Of a stretch of DNA of 64,000 nucleotides, positions 9,998-20,287 are shown one piece after another. Each line of letters begins with the position of its first letter. The stretch's first letter is position 1. The notes under the pieces were generated by a model. That model did no database searches, was not told the DNA's origin, and worked only from the letters and a program-made list of their open reading frames with translations. Made by a program: the position numbers and the translations under genes. This stretch comes from Pseudoalteromonas ruthenica (GTDB lineage: Bacteria; Pseudomonadota; Gammaproteobacteria; Enterobacterales; Alteromonadaceae): positions 1,488,001 through 1,552,000 of the forward strand of contig NZ_CP023396.1 of the NCBI RefSeq assembly GCF_008808095.1. The letters are read 5' to 3'.

Positions 9998-11347
9998 ATG
10001 ACAAATTCGCAATTACATTGCCGTAAATTGGCGCTTTCATCCTCGCCGTGTGAGGTGTTTGCCCAATTACACCATCTCCAAGGGGCGGTTTTTCTTGACT
10101 CTGCTAGTGCAGCGCACGTCAATAGCCGCTTCGATATCTTAGTGATTGAGCCTGAAGCGACGCTCAGCGTCGAGCACAACAAGGTATACCTAGACGGCGT
10201 TGAGCTGCATCAGGAGGTGTTCGCCTATATGCAGCAACGCCTAGCTAGCCTGTGCACGCAATCCCCGGCGCATGACCTGCCTTTTAGTGGCGGCTGGCTT
10301 GGCTACTTTGGCTATGATTTAGGACGCACCCTCGAGCGCCTACCCAGCTTAGCGGCGGACGATATTGCCTTGGCGCAGATGCAACTGGGCCTTTATCTTG
10401 ATGCCTTAATTTACGATAAAGCGGCCAGCCAATGGTATTATATTGCCCAGCCAACGGTGGATGTCGAAGCCCGTTTACAGCGTTACCTGCAGCCACCCGC
10501 CGCCGCAAACGCAGGTAAATTTGCCTTAACCAGTGACTGGGCCTCCAATATGAGCCAAGCGCAATATGCCGATAAATTTACAAAGATACAGGACTATTTG
10601 CGCAGCGGCGACTGCTATCAGATCAACCTGGCACAGCGCTTCAGTGCCACATATCAGGGCTGCGAATGGCAAGCCTATCGCCGTTTACGCAGCCACAACA
10701 GCGCCCCCTTTTCTGCTTTTATGCGTTTACCGCAAGGCTGCATTTTATCCATTTCGCCAGAGCGCTTTATCGAAGTGCACCACAATCAGGTCGAAAGCAA
10801 ACCGATTAAAGGCACGCTGCCGCGCAGCAGTGACCCTAAAAAAGATCAAGCCTTGGCAGCACAGTTGGCAAGCTCCCCCAAAGACCGCGCCGAGAACGTC
10901 ATGATTGTCGATTTACTGCGTAATGACCTCGGCAAGGTTGCGAAACCGGGCTCGGTGCATGTGCCCTCACTTTTTGCCATAGAGAGCTTCCCCGCTGTCC
11001 ATCATTTAGTCAGTACCGTGCAGTCGCAATTGGCTGAGGGCAAAACGGCGCTCGACCAACTGAAGGCCGCATTCCCGGGTGGCTCTATTACCGGTGCCCC
11101 AAAAATCCGGGCGATGGAAATCATTGAAGAGCTCGAACCACATCGGCGCAGTGCCTATTGTGGTTCAATTGGCTACATTAGCGCCTGCGGTGATATGGAC
11201 ACCAGTATCACCATTCGTACCTTAGTGGCCAAAGACAATACCCTACATTGCTGGGCCGGTGGTGGCATTGTTGCCGACTCAGATGTTGCCTCTGAGTACC
11301 AAGAGACTTACGATAAGGTAAATAAAATCTTACCGGTATTGACGTGA
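9998..11347 (+). CDS. pabB: Aminodeoxychorismate synthase component I
   Basis: 449 residues from ATG 9998 (an in-frame TTG at 9989 is possible but less likely). Chorismate-binding enzyme: the PIKGTLPRS motif carries the Lys typical of PabB rather than the Ala of anthranilate synthase (PIAGT). It is followed by RAENVMIVDLLRNDLGKV and the FPGGSITGAPKIRAMEIIEELE signature, and the C-terminus contains GGGIVADSD. It converts chorismate to 4-amino-4-deoxychorismate with PabA-supplied ammonia, for folate synthesis. Its stop codon overlaps the GTG start of the NUDIX gene (GTGA), so the two are translationally coupled. Confidence 0.95.
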   Translation: MTNSQLHCRKLALSSSPCEVFAQLHHLQGAVFLDSASAAHVNSRFDILVIEPEATLSVEHNKVYLDGVELHQEVFAYMQQRLASLCTQSPAHDLPFSGGWLGYFGYDLGRTLERLPSLAADDIALAQMQLGLYLDALIYDKAASQWYYIAQPTVDVEARLQRYLQPPAAANAGKFALTSDWASNMSQAQYADKFTKIQDYLRSGDCYQINLAQRFSATYQGCEWQAYRRLRSHNSAPFSAFMRLPQGCILSISPERFIEVHHNQVESKPIKGTLPRSSDPKKDQALAAQLASSPKDRAENVMIVDLLRNDLGKVAKPGSVHVPSLFAIESFPAVHHLVSTVQSQLAEGKTALDQLKAAFPGGSITGAPKIRAMEIIEELEPHRRSAYCGSIGYISACGDMDTSITIRTLVAKDNTLHCWAGGGIVADSDVASEYQETYDKVNKILPVLT

Positions 11348-11937
11348 TAAAATCACCCCATGCGGCGCTCTCATGCGCTCAGGTTATTGCGCGGTTTAAT
11401 CTCAGTGCCGCGCCCTCCAGCTTTGTTCCAATCCACCCAAAGCGCCGTAGCGCCGTGGTTATGCTGCTCTCAGAGTCTGAGCACGGAGCACAAGTGTTGC
11501 TGTGTAAACGCGGCGCCCATCTGCGCCATCATCCCAGCCAACTGTGCTTTCCAGGAGGAAAGCAAGAGCGCGAAGATAAGACGCTTGCCCACACCGCCCT
11601 ACGAGAGCTGCACGAGGAGCTAAATATAGACAGCAAAGATGTCACCATCATCGGCCGTCTCGATGAGGTGAGCACCCTCAATGATATGAGTATTACGCCG
11701 TATCTAGCACAGCTACGCGCCGGTGCCCGTTGGCAAATTGATCAAAATGAGGTCGAAGCCGCATTTTTTGTGCCTCTGGCTGAACTATTGGCAACCCAAA
11801 ACTGGCAGTCTCTGCGGGTCGAGCGGCAACAAAAAAACCTCCACTTTCGCGTTTTTAAAACCCCTTATGGTCTGCTGTGGGGAGCAACCGAGCGAATTAT
11901 TGAGCGCTTTACGAAGCGCCTTGGTCCGATCAGCTAA
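11344..11937 (+). CDS. nudL: NUDIX hydrolase, coenzyme A diphosphatase-like (NudL)
   Basis: 197 residues starting with GTG 11344, overlapping the pabB stop by 4 bp. The LRHHPSQLCFPGGKQ segment is the hallmark of the CoA pyrophosphatase group (compare LRHHPGQVAFPGG of E. coli NudL), followed by the NUDIX helix TALRELHEELNI with metal-binding glutamates. Expected reaction: cleavage of CoA or derivatives to phosphopantetheine and 3',5'-ADP. The pabB-nudL gene order is common in gammaproteobacteria, which supports the call. In the second repeat copy two compensating single-base changes replace about 30 residues near the C-terminus. Confidence 0.88.
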   Translation: MIKSPHAALSCAQVIARFNLSAAPSSFVPIHPKRRSAVVMLLSESEHGAQVLLCKRGAHLRHHPSQLCFPGGKQEREDKTLAHTALRELHEELNIDSKDVTIIGRLDEVSTLNDMSITPYLAQLRAGARWQIDQNEVEAAFFVPLAELLATQNWQSLRVERQQKNLHFRVFKTPYGLLWGATERIIERFTKRLGPIS

Positions 11938-12018
11938 AATTAGTGTACAGAGGATTACATCCCTGGTGTTTAACGTTATGATGGGCGCCCGTTCAAAGGC
12001 AATGTGAGTATAGATTTT

Positions 12019-13395
12019 ATGATCAGTGCATTCGATATGTTTAGCATTGGCATTGGGCCGTCGTCGTCCCATACCGTAGGCCCAATGCGCGCATCTCGGT
12101 TGTTTGTGCAAACCCTGCAAGAGCAAGGCACACTTGAGGATGTTACCGAGGTAAAAGTAGAGCTGTTTGGTTCCTTGGGTCAAACCGGTGTTGGCCATGG
12201 CTCAGGTAAAGCTGTTATTTTAGGGCTCGCCGGATACGACCCAGAGACGGTCGATGCCGACGCCGTGCCCGATATTTTGGCTAAAATCGAGCAAGAGCAG
12301 GTTATTTATCTCAATAAAACCCACCAGGCTAAGTTTCCAAAGCAAGGGGCGATTGTATTTCATCGCCGCAAGACCTTGCCCAAGCACTCTAATGCCATGG
12401 AGATTATTGCCTTTAAGGGTGATGAACGCATTGCCTCGCAAGTGTATTACTCTATTGGTGGCGGCTTTATCGTCAGCGACGAGGACTTTGATAAGGAAAA
12501 GCAGGCTGCGCTGGATATCCGTGAGCAAAATCCTGCCCCCTACCCGTTCGATAACGCACAGCAACTGCTAGAGCTTTGTAAGGAATCCGGCCTGAGCGTC
12601 TCAAGCCTAATGATGGCCAATGAGAAGACCTTGCGCGACGAAGCTGATATCAAAGATGAGTTATTTCATATTTGGCAGGTGATGAAAGCCTGTACTGAAC
12701 GCGGTATGCGCACCGAAGGCATTCTTCCCGGTGGCCTAAAAGTTCGCCGTCGCGCACCCAGCTTATATTTAAAGTTAAATGTTGAGAACAATAACGACCC
12801 ACTTAGAGCAATGGATTGGGTTGACCTATTCGCTCTTGCCGTGAACGAAGAAAACGCCGCTGGGGGTCGAGTAGTCACTGCCCCCACCAACGGCGCCGCA
12901 GGTATCCTGCCGGCAGTACTCATGTATTACCACACCTTTATCAAAGAGGTGGATCGCGATATCGCCACGCGCTATCTGCTGACCGCAGCAGCAATTGGTA
13001 TCTTGTATAAAAAGAATGCTTCTATCTCCGGGGCCGAAGTGGGTTGTCAGGGCGAAGTGGGCGTGGCCTGTTCGATGGCTGCGGGCGCCTTAACGGAGAT
13101 TATGGGTGGTAACGTAGTGCATGTAGAAAATGCCGCTGAAATCGGCATGGAGCATAACCTCGGTCTCACCTGCGACCCTGTGGGCGGCCTTGTGCAAGTG
13201 CCTTGCATAGAGCGCAACGCCATGGGTGCGATTAAAGCTATTAATGCCTCACGCCTAGCCATGCGCGGCAGCGGTGAGCAAAAGGTCTCCTTGGATAAAG
13301 TGATTAAAACCATGTGGGACACCGGCAATGATATGAAAACCAAATACAAAGAAACCGCTCGAGGCGGTCTGGCGGTAAACATCATTGAGTGTTAA
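12019..13395 (+). CDS. sdaA: L-serine dehydratase, iron-sulfur type
   Basis: 458 residues from ATG 12019, which aligns with the E. coli SdaA start (MISxFDMF); an in-frame GTG at 12004 would add five residues and has AAAGG upstream. Motifs: [16 protein letters not shown], the central [47 protein letters not shown] and [15 protein letters not shown], whose cysteines bind the 4Fe-4S cluster. It deaminates L-serine to pyruvate and ammonia in the cytoplasm. Single-chain form (alpha and beta parts fused), same length as E. coli. It converges on cysB through a shared terminator. Confidence 0.95.
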   Translation: MISAFDMFSIGIGPSSSHTVGPMRASRLFVQTLQEQGTLEDVTEVKVELFGSLGQTGVGHGSGKAVILGLAGYDPETVDADAVPDILAKIEQEQVIYLNKTHQAKFPKQGAIVFHRRKTLPKHSNAMEIIAFKGDERIASQVYYSIGGGFIVSDEDFDKEKQAALDIREQNPAPYPFDNAQQLLELCKESGLSVSSLMMANEKTLRDEADIKDELFHIWQVMKACTERGMRTEGILPGGLKVRRRAPSLYLKLNVENNNDPLRAMDWVDLFALAVNEENAAGGRVVTAPTNGAAGILPAVLMYYHTFIKEVDRDIATRYLLTAAAIGILYKKNASISGAEVGCQGEVGVACSMAAGALTEIMGGNVVHVENAAEIGMEHNLGLTCDPVGGLVQVPCIERNAMGAIKAINASRLAMRGSGEQKVSLDKVIKTMWDTGNDMKTKYKETARGGLAVNIIEC

Positions 13396-13406
13396 TCGCA
13401 CAAAAG

Positions 13407-13430
13407 AAAGGCGCCAACAGGCGCCTTTTT
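13407..13430. terminator. Bidirectional terminator between sdaA and cysB
   Basis: AAAGGCGCC and its complement make a 9-bp stem with an AACA loop, followed by TTTTT on the plus strand and a T-rich stretch (TTTCTTTTG) on the minus strand. It serves both converging genes. Confidence 0.9.
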
Positions 13431-13450
13431 AATATCGTGACACTGATCAC

Positions 13451-14759
<1,309 letters not shown>

Positions 14760-15524
14760 ATGATAGTCTCTATCATTATTATGTTAATTGTCGCGCTTAT
14801 CGTTATTGCGGTTTGGGTAAGTGCAGTGCAACAGCATAAAGAAAAGCAAGAAGCTCAGCGCCGCCAAGAGCTCGCAAAGCAGAAAAAAATAATAGAAGAG
14901 ACGGAAGAAGTGCTGGTCAACAGTGTCAATATCCCGTTATCTAATAATGTGATGATGATTCTTTATCGTCGAATTCACGATGCGCTTGCCGCCATGGTTG
15001 AGTTGTCACCCTCCTCGAAAGAGCTTAAATCTCGGCTTAATGATGCAAAAACTCGCTTAATCAGTGGCGTTGATGAGAGCGCCAATATGGGCGAGAACTT
15101 TGTTCTTCCCGATCATGACAAACAGCTTATTTCATTGATACAGGGAATAAAGAAGCTGCGTACCATCATGCGCTCTGAACACAGCAAGGGCAAAATCGAT
15201 ACCCCTGTGTTTATGCAAGAGGACAAAACCTTTGAGCGCCTGCAATTAAAGATAAATATTGAAAGCCAAATTAAGCGCGGCGTGGCTGCAAGAAACGCCA
15301 ATATGGTTGGCTCGGCACGGCAGTATTTCGAAAAGGCGTATGCCACAATTACCGCCCTGAATTACAGCGACGACTATGTCACAAATAAGAAAAATCAGCT
15401 TGAGGATTATCTCAACGAGATCAGCTCTGAGTTGAAAGCCTCTAACGCCTCCGCCCGTAAAAAACGTGAAGAGGAAGAAAAAGACGATTTGGATGTGTTA
15501 TTCGCGCCAAAGAAAAAGTGGTAA
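14760..15524 (+). CDS. Membrane-anchored coiled-coil protein of unknown function
   Basis: 254 residues. One N-terminal hydrophobic helix (MIVSIIIMLIVALIVIAVWV) anchors it in the inner membrane. It is followed by a charged, Gln/Glu/Lys-rich coiled coil (about 22-50), a helical central region (LSPSSKELKSRLNDAKTRL) and a second helical repeat-like part near 150-215 (ARQYFEKAYATITALN, reminiscent of a single TPR-like hairpin). The highly charged tail is KKREEEEKDDLDVLFAPKKKW. I do not recognise a named family. ATG 14760 is preceded by CGGGGT. Monocistronic, followed by a stem at 15545-15576. Confidence 0.75.
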   Translation: MIVSIIIMLIVALIVIAVWVSAVQQHKEKQEAQRRQELAKQKKIIEETEEVLVNSVNIPLSNNVMMILYRRIHDALAAMVELSPSSKELKSRLNDAKTRLISGVDESANMGENFVLPDHDKQLISLIQGIKKLRTIMRSEHSKGKIDTPVFMQEDKTFERLQLKINIESQIKRGVAARNANMVGSARQYFEKAYATITALNYSDDYVTNKKNQLEDYLNEISSELKASNASARKKREEEEKDDLDVLFAPKKKW

Positions 15525-15880
15525 CAGCGTAAATCAAGCTATAACAGATAGGCCGATATCAAACTTCGCCTATCTGCTGCCTGTACCGGGCCATGCAGGG
15601 TAAATACCTTACGTAAAATCTGCCCACTACCTTCAATCATTGAGCCATACATACCATCCAGCTGTGTGTGCGAACACCCAAACCAAACTCTCCATAATGC
15701 TGCGCCGGTACGCAGGGCTAGCCATGATCTGAGTGTGCTGAAGTACAACTACGAAGTGCGACGTCAAGGAGCGACAATTGACAATAGAGGCTGGTTTTTT
15801 GAAGCTCGTTGGCTCATACAAAAAATAAAGGCACAGCGTCATAGCTGTGCCTTTTTAGCTGTTATATATGACCTTGCTTA
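15525..15880. other. Non-coding region with two hairpins, no gene seen
   Basis: 356 bp. A 9-bp inverted repeat CAGATAGGC (15545-15553 and 15568-15576, 14-nt loop) follows the upstream gene. A bidirectional terminator stands at 15827-15856. The 250 bp between them have no frame with convincing coding character and no detectable similarity to other parts of the window apart from the duplicate at 32720-33076. Confidence 0.5.
15827..15856. terminator. Bidirectional terminator next to the purine permease
   Basis: An 11-bp stem (AAAGGCACAGC with its complement, 6-nt loop) has a T run on the plus strand (15852-15856) and an A run before it (15820-15829), so it works in both directions. It ends the minus-strand permease gene. 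Confidence 0.85.
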
Positions 15881-17173
15881 CTAAGATAAAAACATGAACT
15901 TAAGCAAAAATAGTACTGTTAGAATCCACACACTCAAGCTAATCTCCGCCCCCTTATTACACACTAATTTCACCGCCGTATAGGCGATAAAGCCAAGGGC
16001 AATGCCGTGGGCAATGGAAAAAGTTAACGGCGTCATCAACAGCACCACGGCAACTGGAATCGCATCTGTCATATCATCCCAATCAACCAGCTTAAGGTTT
16101 TGCAGCATGAGCACCGAGACATACAAAATCGCACCCGCTGTTGCATAAGCTGGAACCATGGCTGCCAAAGGAGCAAAAAACATCATCAGTAGGAAGCAAC
16201 AGCCCACCACCACAGCTGTTAAGCCTGTACGCCCACCCACTGACACACCGGATACCGACTCGATGTAGGAAGTGGTCGTAGAGGTGCCGAGCATAGAGCC
16301 TGCAATTGTCGCTGTACTATCGGCACTCAGTGCTCGACCCAAACGTGGCATGCGCCCTTGCTCATCGGCCAATCCCGCTTTTTGCGTTACCGCCACCAAG
16401 GTGCCTGAGGTGTCGAACAAATCCACAAACAAGAATGCGAAAATGACACTGAGCATGGATAACTCTAACGCCGAGGCAAAGTCTAATTGCATAAAGGTAG
16501 GAGCGATGGACGGTGGCGCTGAGATCACCCCTTGATATTCAACCAGCCCCAGAGATAACGCAATGCCTGTAACCAACATAATACTGATCAATACGCCGCT
16601 TTTGATATCACGATACAACAACGCCGCTATTACGAAAAAGCTCAGGATAGCGAGCAAAGGCCCACTGCTGGTAATATCACCCATCTGTACGAGCGTGGCT
16701 GGACTGGCAACAACAATACCCGCGTTTTTCAGTGCAATGAGCGCCAGAAAAGCGCCAATCCCCGTGGCGATAGCGCGCTTAAGTACCAGTGGAATGGCAT
16801 TGATTATCCACTCTCTGACTTTAAATAGGCTCAACGCTAAAAAGATACACCCCGACATAAATACCGCCGCTAAAGCCGCCTGCCAGGTGTAACCCATACC
16901 TAATACTACGCCGTAGGTAAAAAATGCATTTAAGCCCATGCCTGGCGCTAATGCCAACGGATAATTCGCCCAAAAACCCATAATGAAGCAACCGATAGCA
17001 GCAGCAATACAGGTTGCGACAAATGCTGCCCCTTGGTCCATTCCCGCCTCTGCTAGCATTGCCGGGTTGACAAACACGATGTACACCATGGTGATAAAGG
17101 TCGTGAGTCCTGCGATAACCTCGCGCTTAACGGAGCTTCCATGCGATTTTATTTTGAACAGTCTTTCGAACAT
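15881..17173 (-). CDS. NCS2/AzgA-type purine permease
   Basis: 430 residues from ATG 17173 (an in-frame TTG at 17185 would add four). About 12 hydrophobic segments. The N-terminus (FKIKSHGSSVKREVIAGLTTFITMVYIVFVNP), APGMGLNAFFTY, VFAFLFVDLFDTSGTLV-like segment, and GTSTTTSYIESVSGVSVGGRTGL are signatures of the AzgA-like hypoxanthine/adenine/guanine:proton symporters (E. coli AdeP, GhxP). It imports purine bases across the inner membrane. Which base is preferred cannot be read from sequence. Upstream a small ATGCGG/CCGCAT stem lies at 17222-17241 in the presumed leader. Confidence 0.9.
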   Translation of the reverse strand: MFERLFKIKSHGSSVKREVIAGLTTFITMVYIVFVNPAMLAEAGMDQGAAFVATCIAAAIGCFIMGFWANYPLALAPGMGLNAFFTYGVVLGMGYTWQAALAAVFMSGCIFLALSLFKVREWIINAIPLVLKRAIATGIGAFLALIALKNAGIVVASPATLVQMGDITSSGPLLAILSFFVIAALLYRDIKSGVLISIMLVTGIALSLGLVEYQGVISAPPSIAPTFMQLDFASALELSMLSVIFAFLFVDLFDTSGTLVAVTQKAGLADEQGRMPRLGRALSADSTATIAGSMLGTSTTTSYIESVSGVSVGGRTGLTAVVVGCCFLLMMFFAPLAAMVPAYATAGAILYVSVLMLQNLKLVDWDDMTDAIPVAVVLLMTPLTFSIAHGIALGFIAYTAVKLVCNKGAEISLSVWILTVLFLLKFMFLS

Positions 17174-17344
17174 AGGAGTAAACAATGATACGTAAAATAG
17201 AAGCGGCGGATACTAGCATAAATGCGGACAAATGACCGCATGTTTACACAGCAATATTGGCACCGAAACACGGCTTTAGCTTCTTCGGTATCGCTAAGCG
17301 TTTAAAGCAACAAACAAGACGTTTAAAAAAGAAACAAAAAAAAC

Positions 17345-17400
17345 TTGCACTGAATAACTGTATAAACTACTGTATACACATACTGTATAAAACACTGTAT
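17345..17400 (+). promoter_or_regulatory. SOS-type operator region: four CTGTAT repeats at the sulA-like promoter
   Basis: CTGT half-sites stand at 17358, 17370, 17383 and 17395, all in the same orientation, 12, 13 and 12 bp apart. CTGTATACACATACTG (17370-17385) matches 13 of 16 positions of the gammaproteobacterial LexA consensus CTGT-(AT)4-ACAG. A TTGCAC -35 (17345-17350) with 17-bp spacing puts the -10 inside the repeats. An exact duplicate lies at 34540-34595. Confidence 0.65.
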
Positions 17401-17430
17401 ATGGTTCACAAAATCCACAGCGAGGCAATT

Positions 17431-17880
17431 ATGTTACATACAGCAAGTGTTCGTCATGTTAAAAGCTATCAGCAAGATAACCCTAATGTGATCAATATCG
17501 TAAAAACTGAGGATGAGATCTCTGCAACATTTGAGATGCTTAAAATCGTTCATCGCTACAATCAAAATAATGGCTGGACGCTATTAGTCGCCCCTGACAA
17601 TGTGCCTAGCCGTCACCTATTGGACGCTTGCTCTATCGACACGAATAAATTGCTGGTAATTCGGGCTAAACATGTTGTTGATATGGAGTACATGCTTAAT
17701 TGTGCGCTGCAAAATGGCCGTTTTGCGGCGGTGATCACCTGGACGGACATTTTAAAACAGCAACAACTCGAAGCCTTACAACTTAATACCCACCAAGCTA
17801 AAGCACAGCTTTACTGTTTCACTACCGAGCATAACGCCAGCGAACAAACAACTGTGCCCTCGCAGTTACAAGTCTGCTAA
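17431..17880 (+). CDS. sulA: SulA-like SOS cell-division inhibitor
   Basis: 149 residues from ATG 17431 (GAGG 5 nt upstream); longer in-frame starts at 17257 or 17401 would run through the operator and are less likely. The core GWTLLVAPDNVPSRHLLDAC, KLLVIRAKHVVDMEYMLNCA and NGRFAAVITW follows the order and spacing of E. coli SulA (WQLWLTPQQ..., VMQISQ..., NYSVVIGW). Family role: SulA binds FtsZ and blocks Z-ring assembly during DNA damage, then is degraded by Lon. The upstream repeated CTGTAT sites support LexA control. Identity is only moderate, so a RecA-like or other SOS protein is possible. Confidence 0.75.
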   Translation: MLHTASVRHVKSYQQDNPNVINIVKTEDEISATFEMLKIVHRYNQNNGWTLLVAPDNVPSRHLLDACSIDTNKLLVIRAKHVVDMEYMLNCALQNGRFAAVITWTDILKQQQLEALQLNTHQAKAQLYCFTTEHNASEQTTVPSQLQVC

Positions 17881-17915
17881 TATATTGGCGTGATTCCTTG
17901 TAGTTAGAAAATGCG

Positions 17916-18374
17916 ATGTGCCATTGTGGATTGCCGCAGCCTTTTGCTGATTGCTGCGGCCGGTTTGTAAGTAGAGCTATTGATGCCCCCGACGCCCAGA
18001 GCCTCATGCGCTCTCGTTATAGTGCATTTTGTGAACAAGCTATTGATTACTTATGTTTTACCTGCTCAGAGAAAGCCCTAGAACAAAACCCCAGAGATGA
18101 AGTGGCTGAATTTGCCCAAGCTGCGCATTTTGTACGCTTACACATAATGGATTATGAGCCTGGCGATGCTTTGGCCTATGTTGAATTTAAGGCTTTTTAC
18201 ATCATTGCTGACACCCTTCACTGTATTCATGAACGCTCACAGTTCATTCAACGCCACCACCAATGGAAATACGACAGCGGACGGTTGTTTGAAGCCGCTG
18301 ATGTAAAGCTTAAACGCAACGATCCCTGCCCATGCTTAAGTGGCAATAAATTCAAAAAATGCTGTATGCCTTGA
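17916..18374 (+). CDS. ychJ: YchJ-family protein with SEC-C motifs
   Basis: 152 residues, same size and layout as E. coli YchJ: an N-terminal cysteine cluster (MCHCGLPQPFADCCGRFV), the family signature LMRSRYSAF, an NTF2-like middle part, and a C-terminal SEC-C zinc motif (RNDPCPCLSGNKFKKCC). Function unknown; the SEC-C motif binds zinc and often mediates contacts with SecB or ribosomes. Start ATG 17916. It lies 35 bp after the SulA-like gene. Confidence 0.92.
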   Translation: MCHCGLPQPFADCCGRFVSRAIDAPDAQSLMRSRYSAFCEQAIDYLCFTCSEKALEQNPRDEVAEFAQAAHFVRLHIMDYEPGDALAYVEFKAFYIIADTLHCIHERSQFIQRHHQWKYDSGRLFEAADVKLKRNDPCPCLSGNKFKKCCMP

Positions 18375-18502
18375 TGTGATGCCGCCGCCCGGTGGCAGCT
18401 TTAGGTATTCGCTTAATTAGTACAAGAAACCCTTGGCTCGCACCTGCTATTGCACCCTGATTAGCGCGCTCTGACTGGCCAAACGCCATTATGCGCAGGC
18501 CA

Positions 18503-19012
18503 CTACGCGTGTGCTAAAGACGAGGACTTATTCATATCCACAAGTTGATCGTAAAAAGCTGCACTATCCATTTGCGGCTCGTTCAGTGGCTCATATTGGC
18601 GATGATGTTTTGCCTGTACGCTCGGATCGCAATTGTCAATTATAGGTAGTGGAACATAGGTTTTGTCGTCTCGCACTGCCAAAGGCTCGGGGGTTAGACA
18701 CTCTTTTAATCGCAGAGTTGTCATTGAGCTTTGCGCCAATAATGCCCTGTCATGCTGAGCTCTATCTATGTGGTAATCCGGTAATGCCGTTGGTTTTGCA
18801 GGCGCAGCGCCCAACTGTAATCGCAACTGCTGCTCATCCACTTGGTGAGATTCTAGTTCCGATTTGGGAAGGTGAAACTGGGCAAAATCGAGTGCATCTG
18901 CTGATAATGATGCTAACAGCCAAGCAAAGTCTCCACGACGGGCCTCATGGACACTGCGACATAATTGCGAGTCCATTTGTAGTTCGTTACGAATGACGGG
19001 CTTAACTTGCAT
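18503..19012 (-). CDS. Conserved hypothetical protein (possibly VC2046/SO_2500 type)
   Basis: 169 residues, start ATG 19012. The N-terminal half is compact and acidic-helical (NELQMDSQLCRSVHEARRGD, FAWLLASLSADALDFAQF); the C-terminal half is proline- and histidine-rich and probably disordered. The N-terminus resembles short uncharacterised proteins of Vibrio and Shewanella known as VC2046/SO_2500, but I recall this only loosely. No catalytic motif, signal or membrane segment. It is encoded opposite to the tRNA-Tyr genes. Confidence 0.6.
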   Translation of the reverse strand: MQVKPVIRNELQMDSQLCRSVHEARRGDFAWLLASLSADALDFAQFHLPKSELESHQVDEQQLRLQLGAAPAKPTALPDYHIDRAQHDRALLAQSSMTTLRLKECLTPEPLAVRDDKTYVPLPIIDNCDPSVQAKHHRQYEPLNEPQMDSAAFYDQLVDMNKSSSLAHA

Positions 19013-19081
19013 AAACTTTATTCAACCTGAATTACTTCTAAGCAGTTATCGGCCTTTTTTCAGCTTTCTTTAGTTTTTTTC

Positions 19082-19109
19082 TTTACTTGGACTCTGAGTT
19101 TGCTATTAT
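19082..19109 (+). promoter_or_regulatory. tRNA-Tyr promoter
   Basis: TTTACT (19082-19087) and TATTAT (19104-19109) are 16 bp apart and followed by a GC-rich discriminator (CGCCGCCG), as usual for stringently controlled tRNA promoters. Duplicate at 36277-36304. Confidence 0.65.
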
Positions 19110-19124
19110 CGCCGCCGTTGTTTA

Positions 19125-19209
19125 GGAGGGGTTCCCGAGCGGCCAAAGGGATCAGACTGTAAATCTGACGGCATTGCCTTCGCTGGTTCGAATCCAGCTC
19201 CCTCCACCA
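19125..19209 (+). tRNA. tRNA-Tyr (GTA)
   Basis: 85-nt class II tRNA with a long variable arm; anticodon GTA within ACTGTAAATC, encoded CCA end, GGTTCGAATCC T-loop, 7-bp acceptor stem closed by a G-U pair. Confidence 0.97.
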
Positions 19210-19233
19210 CTTAACAACACACATCATTCTATC

Positions 19234-19318
19234 GGAGGGGTTCCCGAGCGGCCAAAGGGATCAGACTGTAAATCTGACGGCATTGCCTTCGCTGGTTCGA
19301 ATCCAGCTCCCTCCACCA
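19234..19318 (+). tRNA. tRNA-Tyr (GTA), second copy
   Basis: Same 85-nt sequence as the gene 24 bp upstream, including the encoded CCA; the two are probably cotranscribed. Confidence 0.97.
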
Positions 19319-19323
19319 CTTTC

Positions 19324-20001
19324 CTATCGTACAAAATCCAACAGATGTGCATTCTCTTTAAGCCATAATCGCGCTTGGTCGGTATGCTCGTAGTAGCCAT
19401 TAACCAGTGCCCAAAATTGATGGCTGTGATCCATATGTACACGGTGCGCCAGCTCGTGAACAATGACATAGTCAATAACCCAATGCGGAGCTCCTGCCAA
19501 CAAGGTATTAAAACATAACTCACCGCGCGAATCGCAACTGCCCCAACGACGCTTGTACACTTTAACACTAATGCCGTTAGCGGCGATATTCATCACCTTT
19601 TGCCACCGCATTATGCGGACCGATAAGTGATCAGATAATTCATCGTGCATCAGTGCCAATAGCTGTTGATTAAAATAGCGCTGGCGATGCTTCACTCGCT
19701 TACTGATTACGATGTTTATCGATTGGTTATCTGTCTGCTTAAGTGAGCTCTCGCTTACCTCTATTGCACGTAATTGACCGAAAAGCATAATGCGACGATG
19801 TAGCCAAGGGTTATACCTTGCCGCTTCAATATCAGATTGCTTATGTAATTGTTTGTTTATCCACGCCTGTTTGCTCTCAACGAAGTCTGCAATGAAATCA
19901 CCACATGCCCCATAAGGCGCTTTCACACTCACTTGCTGATTTTTGACCACCAAAGCGAGCGTTCGTCGACGGCTGTAGTGCACATCATATTGCCTACTCA
20001 T
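19324..20001 (-). CDS. ygjP: YgjP-like zinc metallopeptidase (DUF45)
   Basis: 225 residues. The zincin motif VHELAHRVHMDHSHQFW gives HExxH plus the third His ligand in the arrangement of the YgjP/WLM/SprT-like group. The upstream KRRWGSCDSRGELCFNTLL segment is typical of YgjP (WGSC). Likely a cytoplasmic metallopeptidase; substrate unknown. Start ATG 20001. Its stop codon lies only 5 bp beyond the end of the second tRNA-Tyr, on the other strand. Confidence 0.9.
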   Translation of the reverse strand: MSRQYDVHYSRRRTLALVVKNQQVSVKAPYGACGDFIADFVESKQAWINKQLHKQSDIEAARYNPWLHRRIMLFGQLRAIEVSESSLKQTDNQSINIVISKRVKHRQRYFNQQLLALMHDELSDHLSVRIMRWQKVMNIAANGISVKVYKRRWGSCDSRGELCFNTLLAGAPHWVIDYVIVHELAHRVHMDHSHQFWALVNGYYEHTDQARLWLKENAHLLDFVR

Positions 20002-20287
20002 ATTAAACCTTTGTTGTAATTACTTGAACTAAAAGGGTTTGCCAAACAATGTGCTAATATTAAGTACATCCTTTGCAGCGCTTACTAATATGATACCGTA
20101 ATTACGCTCTTGGGTAAGCTTGCAGCGCACTCATAAATAACTAAACTCAGCCGTCGCTGCGCTGATAGAACAGTCAGTGTCATTGTAAGATACAGGGCGC
20201 TCTCACTTTTGTGCGCGACAGGTGTTTTTCACTGTGCTAGGCTGTGATTGCCACTTGGCATCCGTTGTTGGAGTATCGAAGTACTTT

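Noticed and set aside
17222..17241. A purine riboswitch in the permease leader
   Set aside because: Only a 6-bp stem is present; the conserved core of purine riboswitches is absent.
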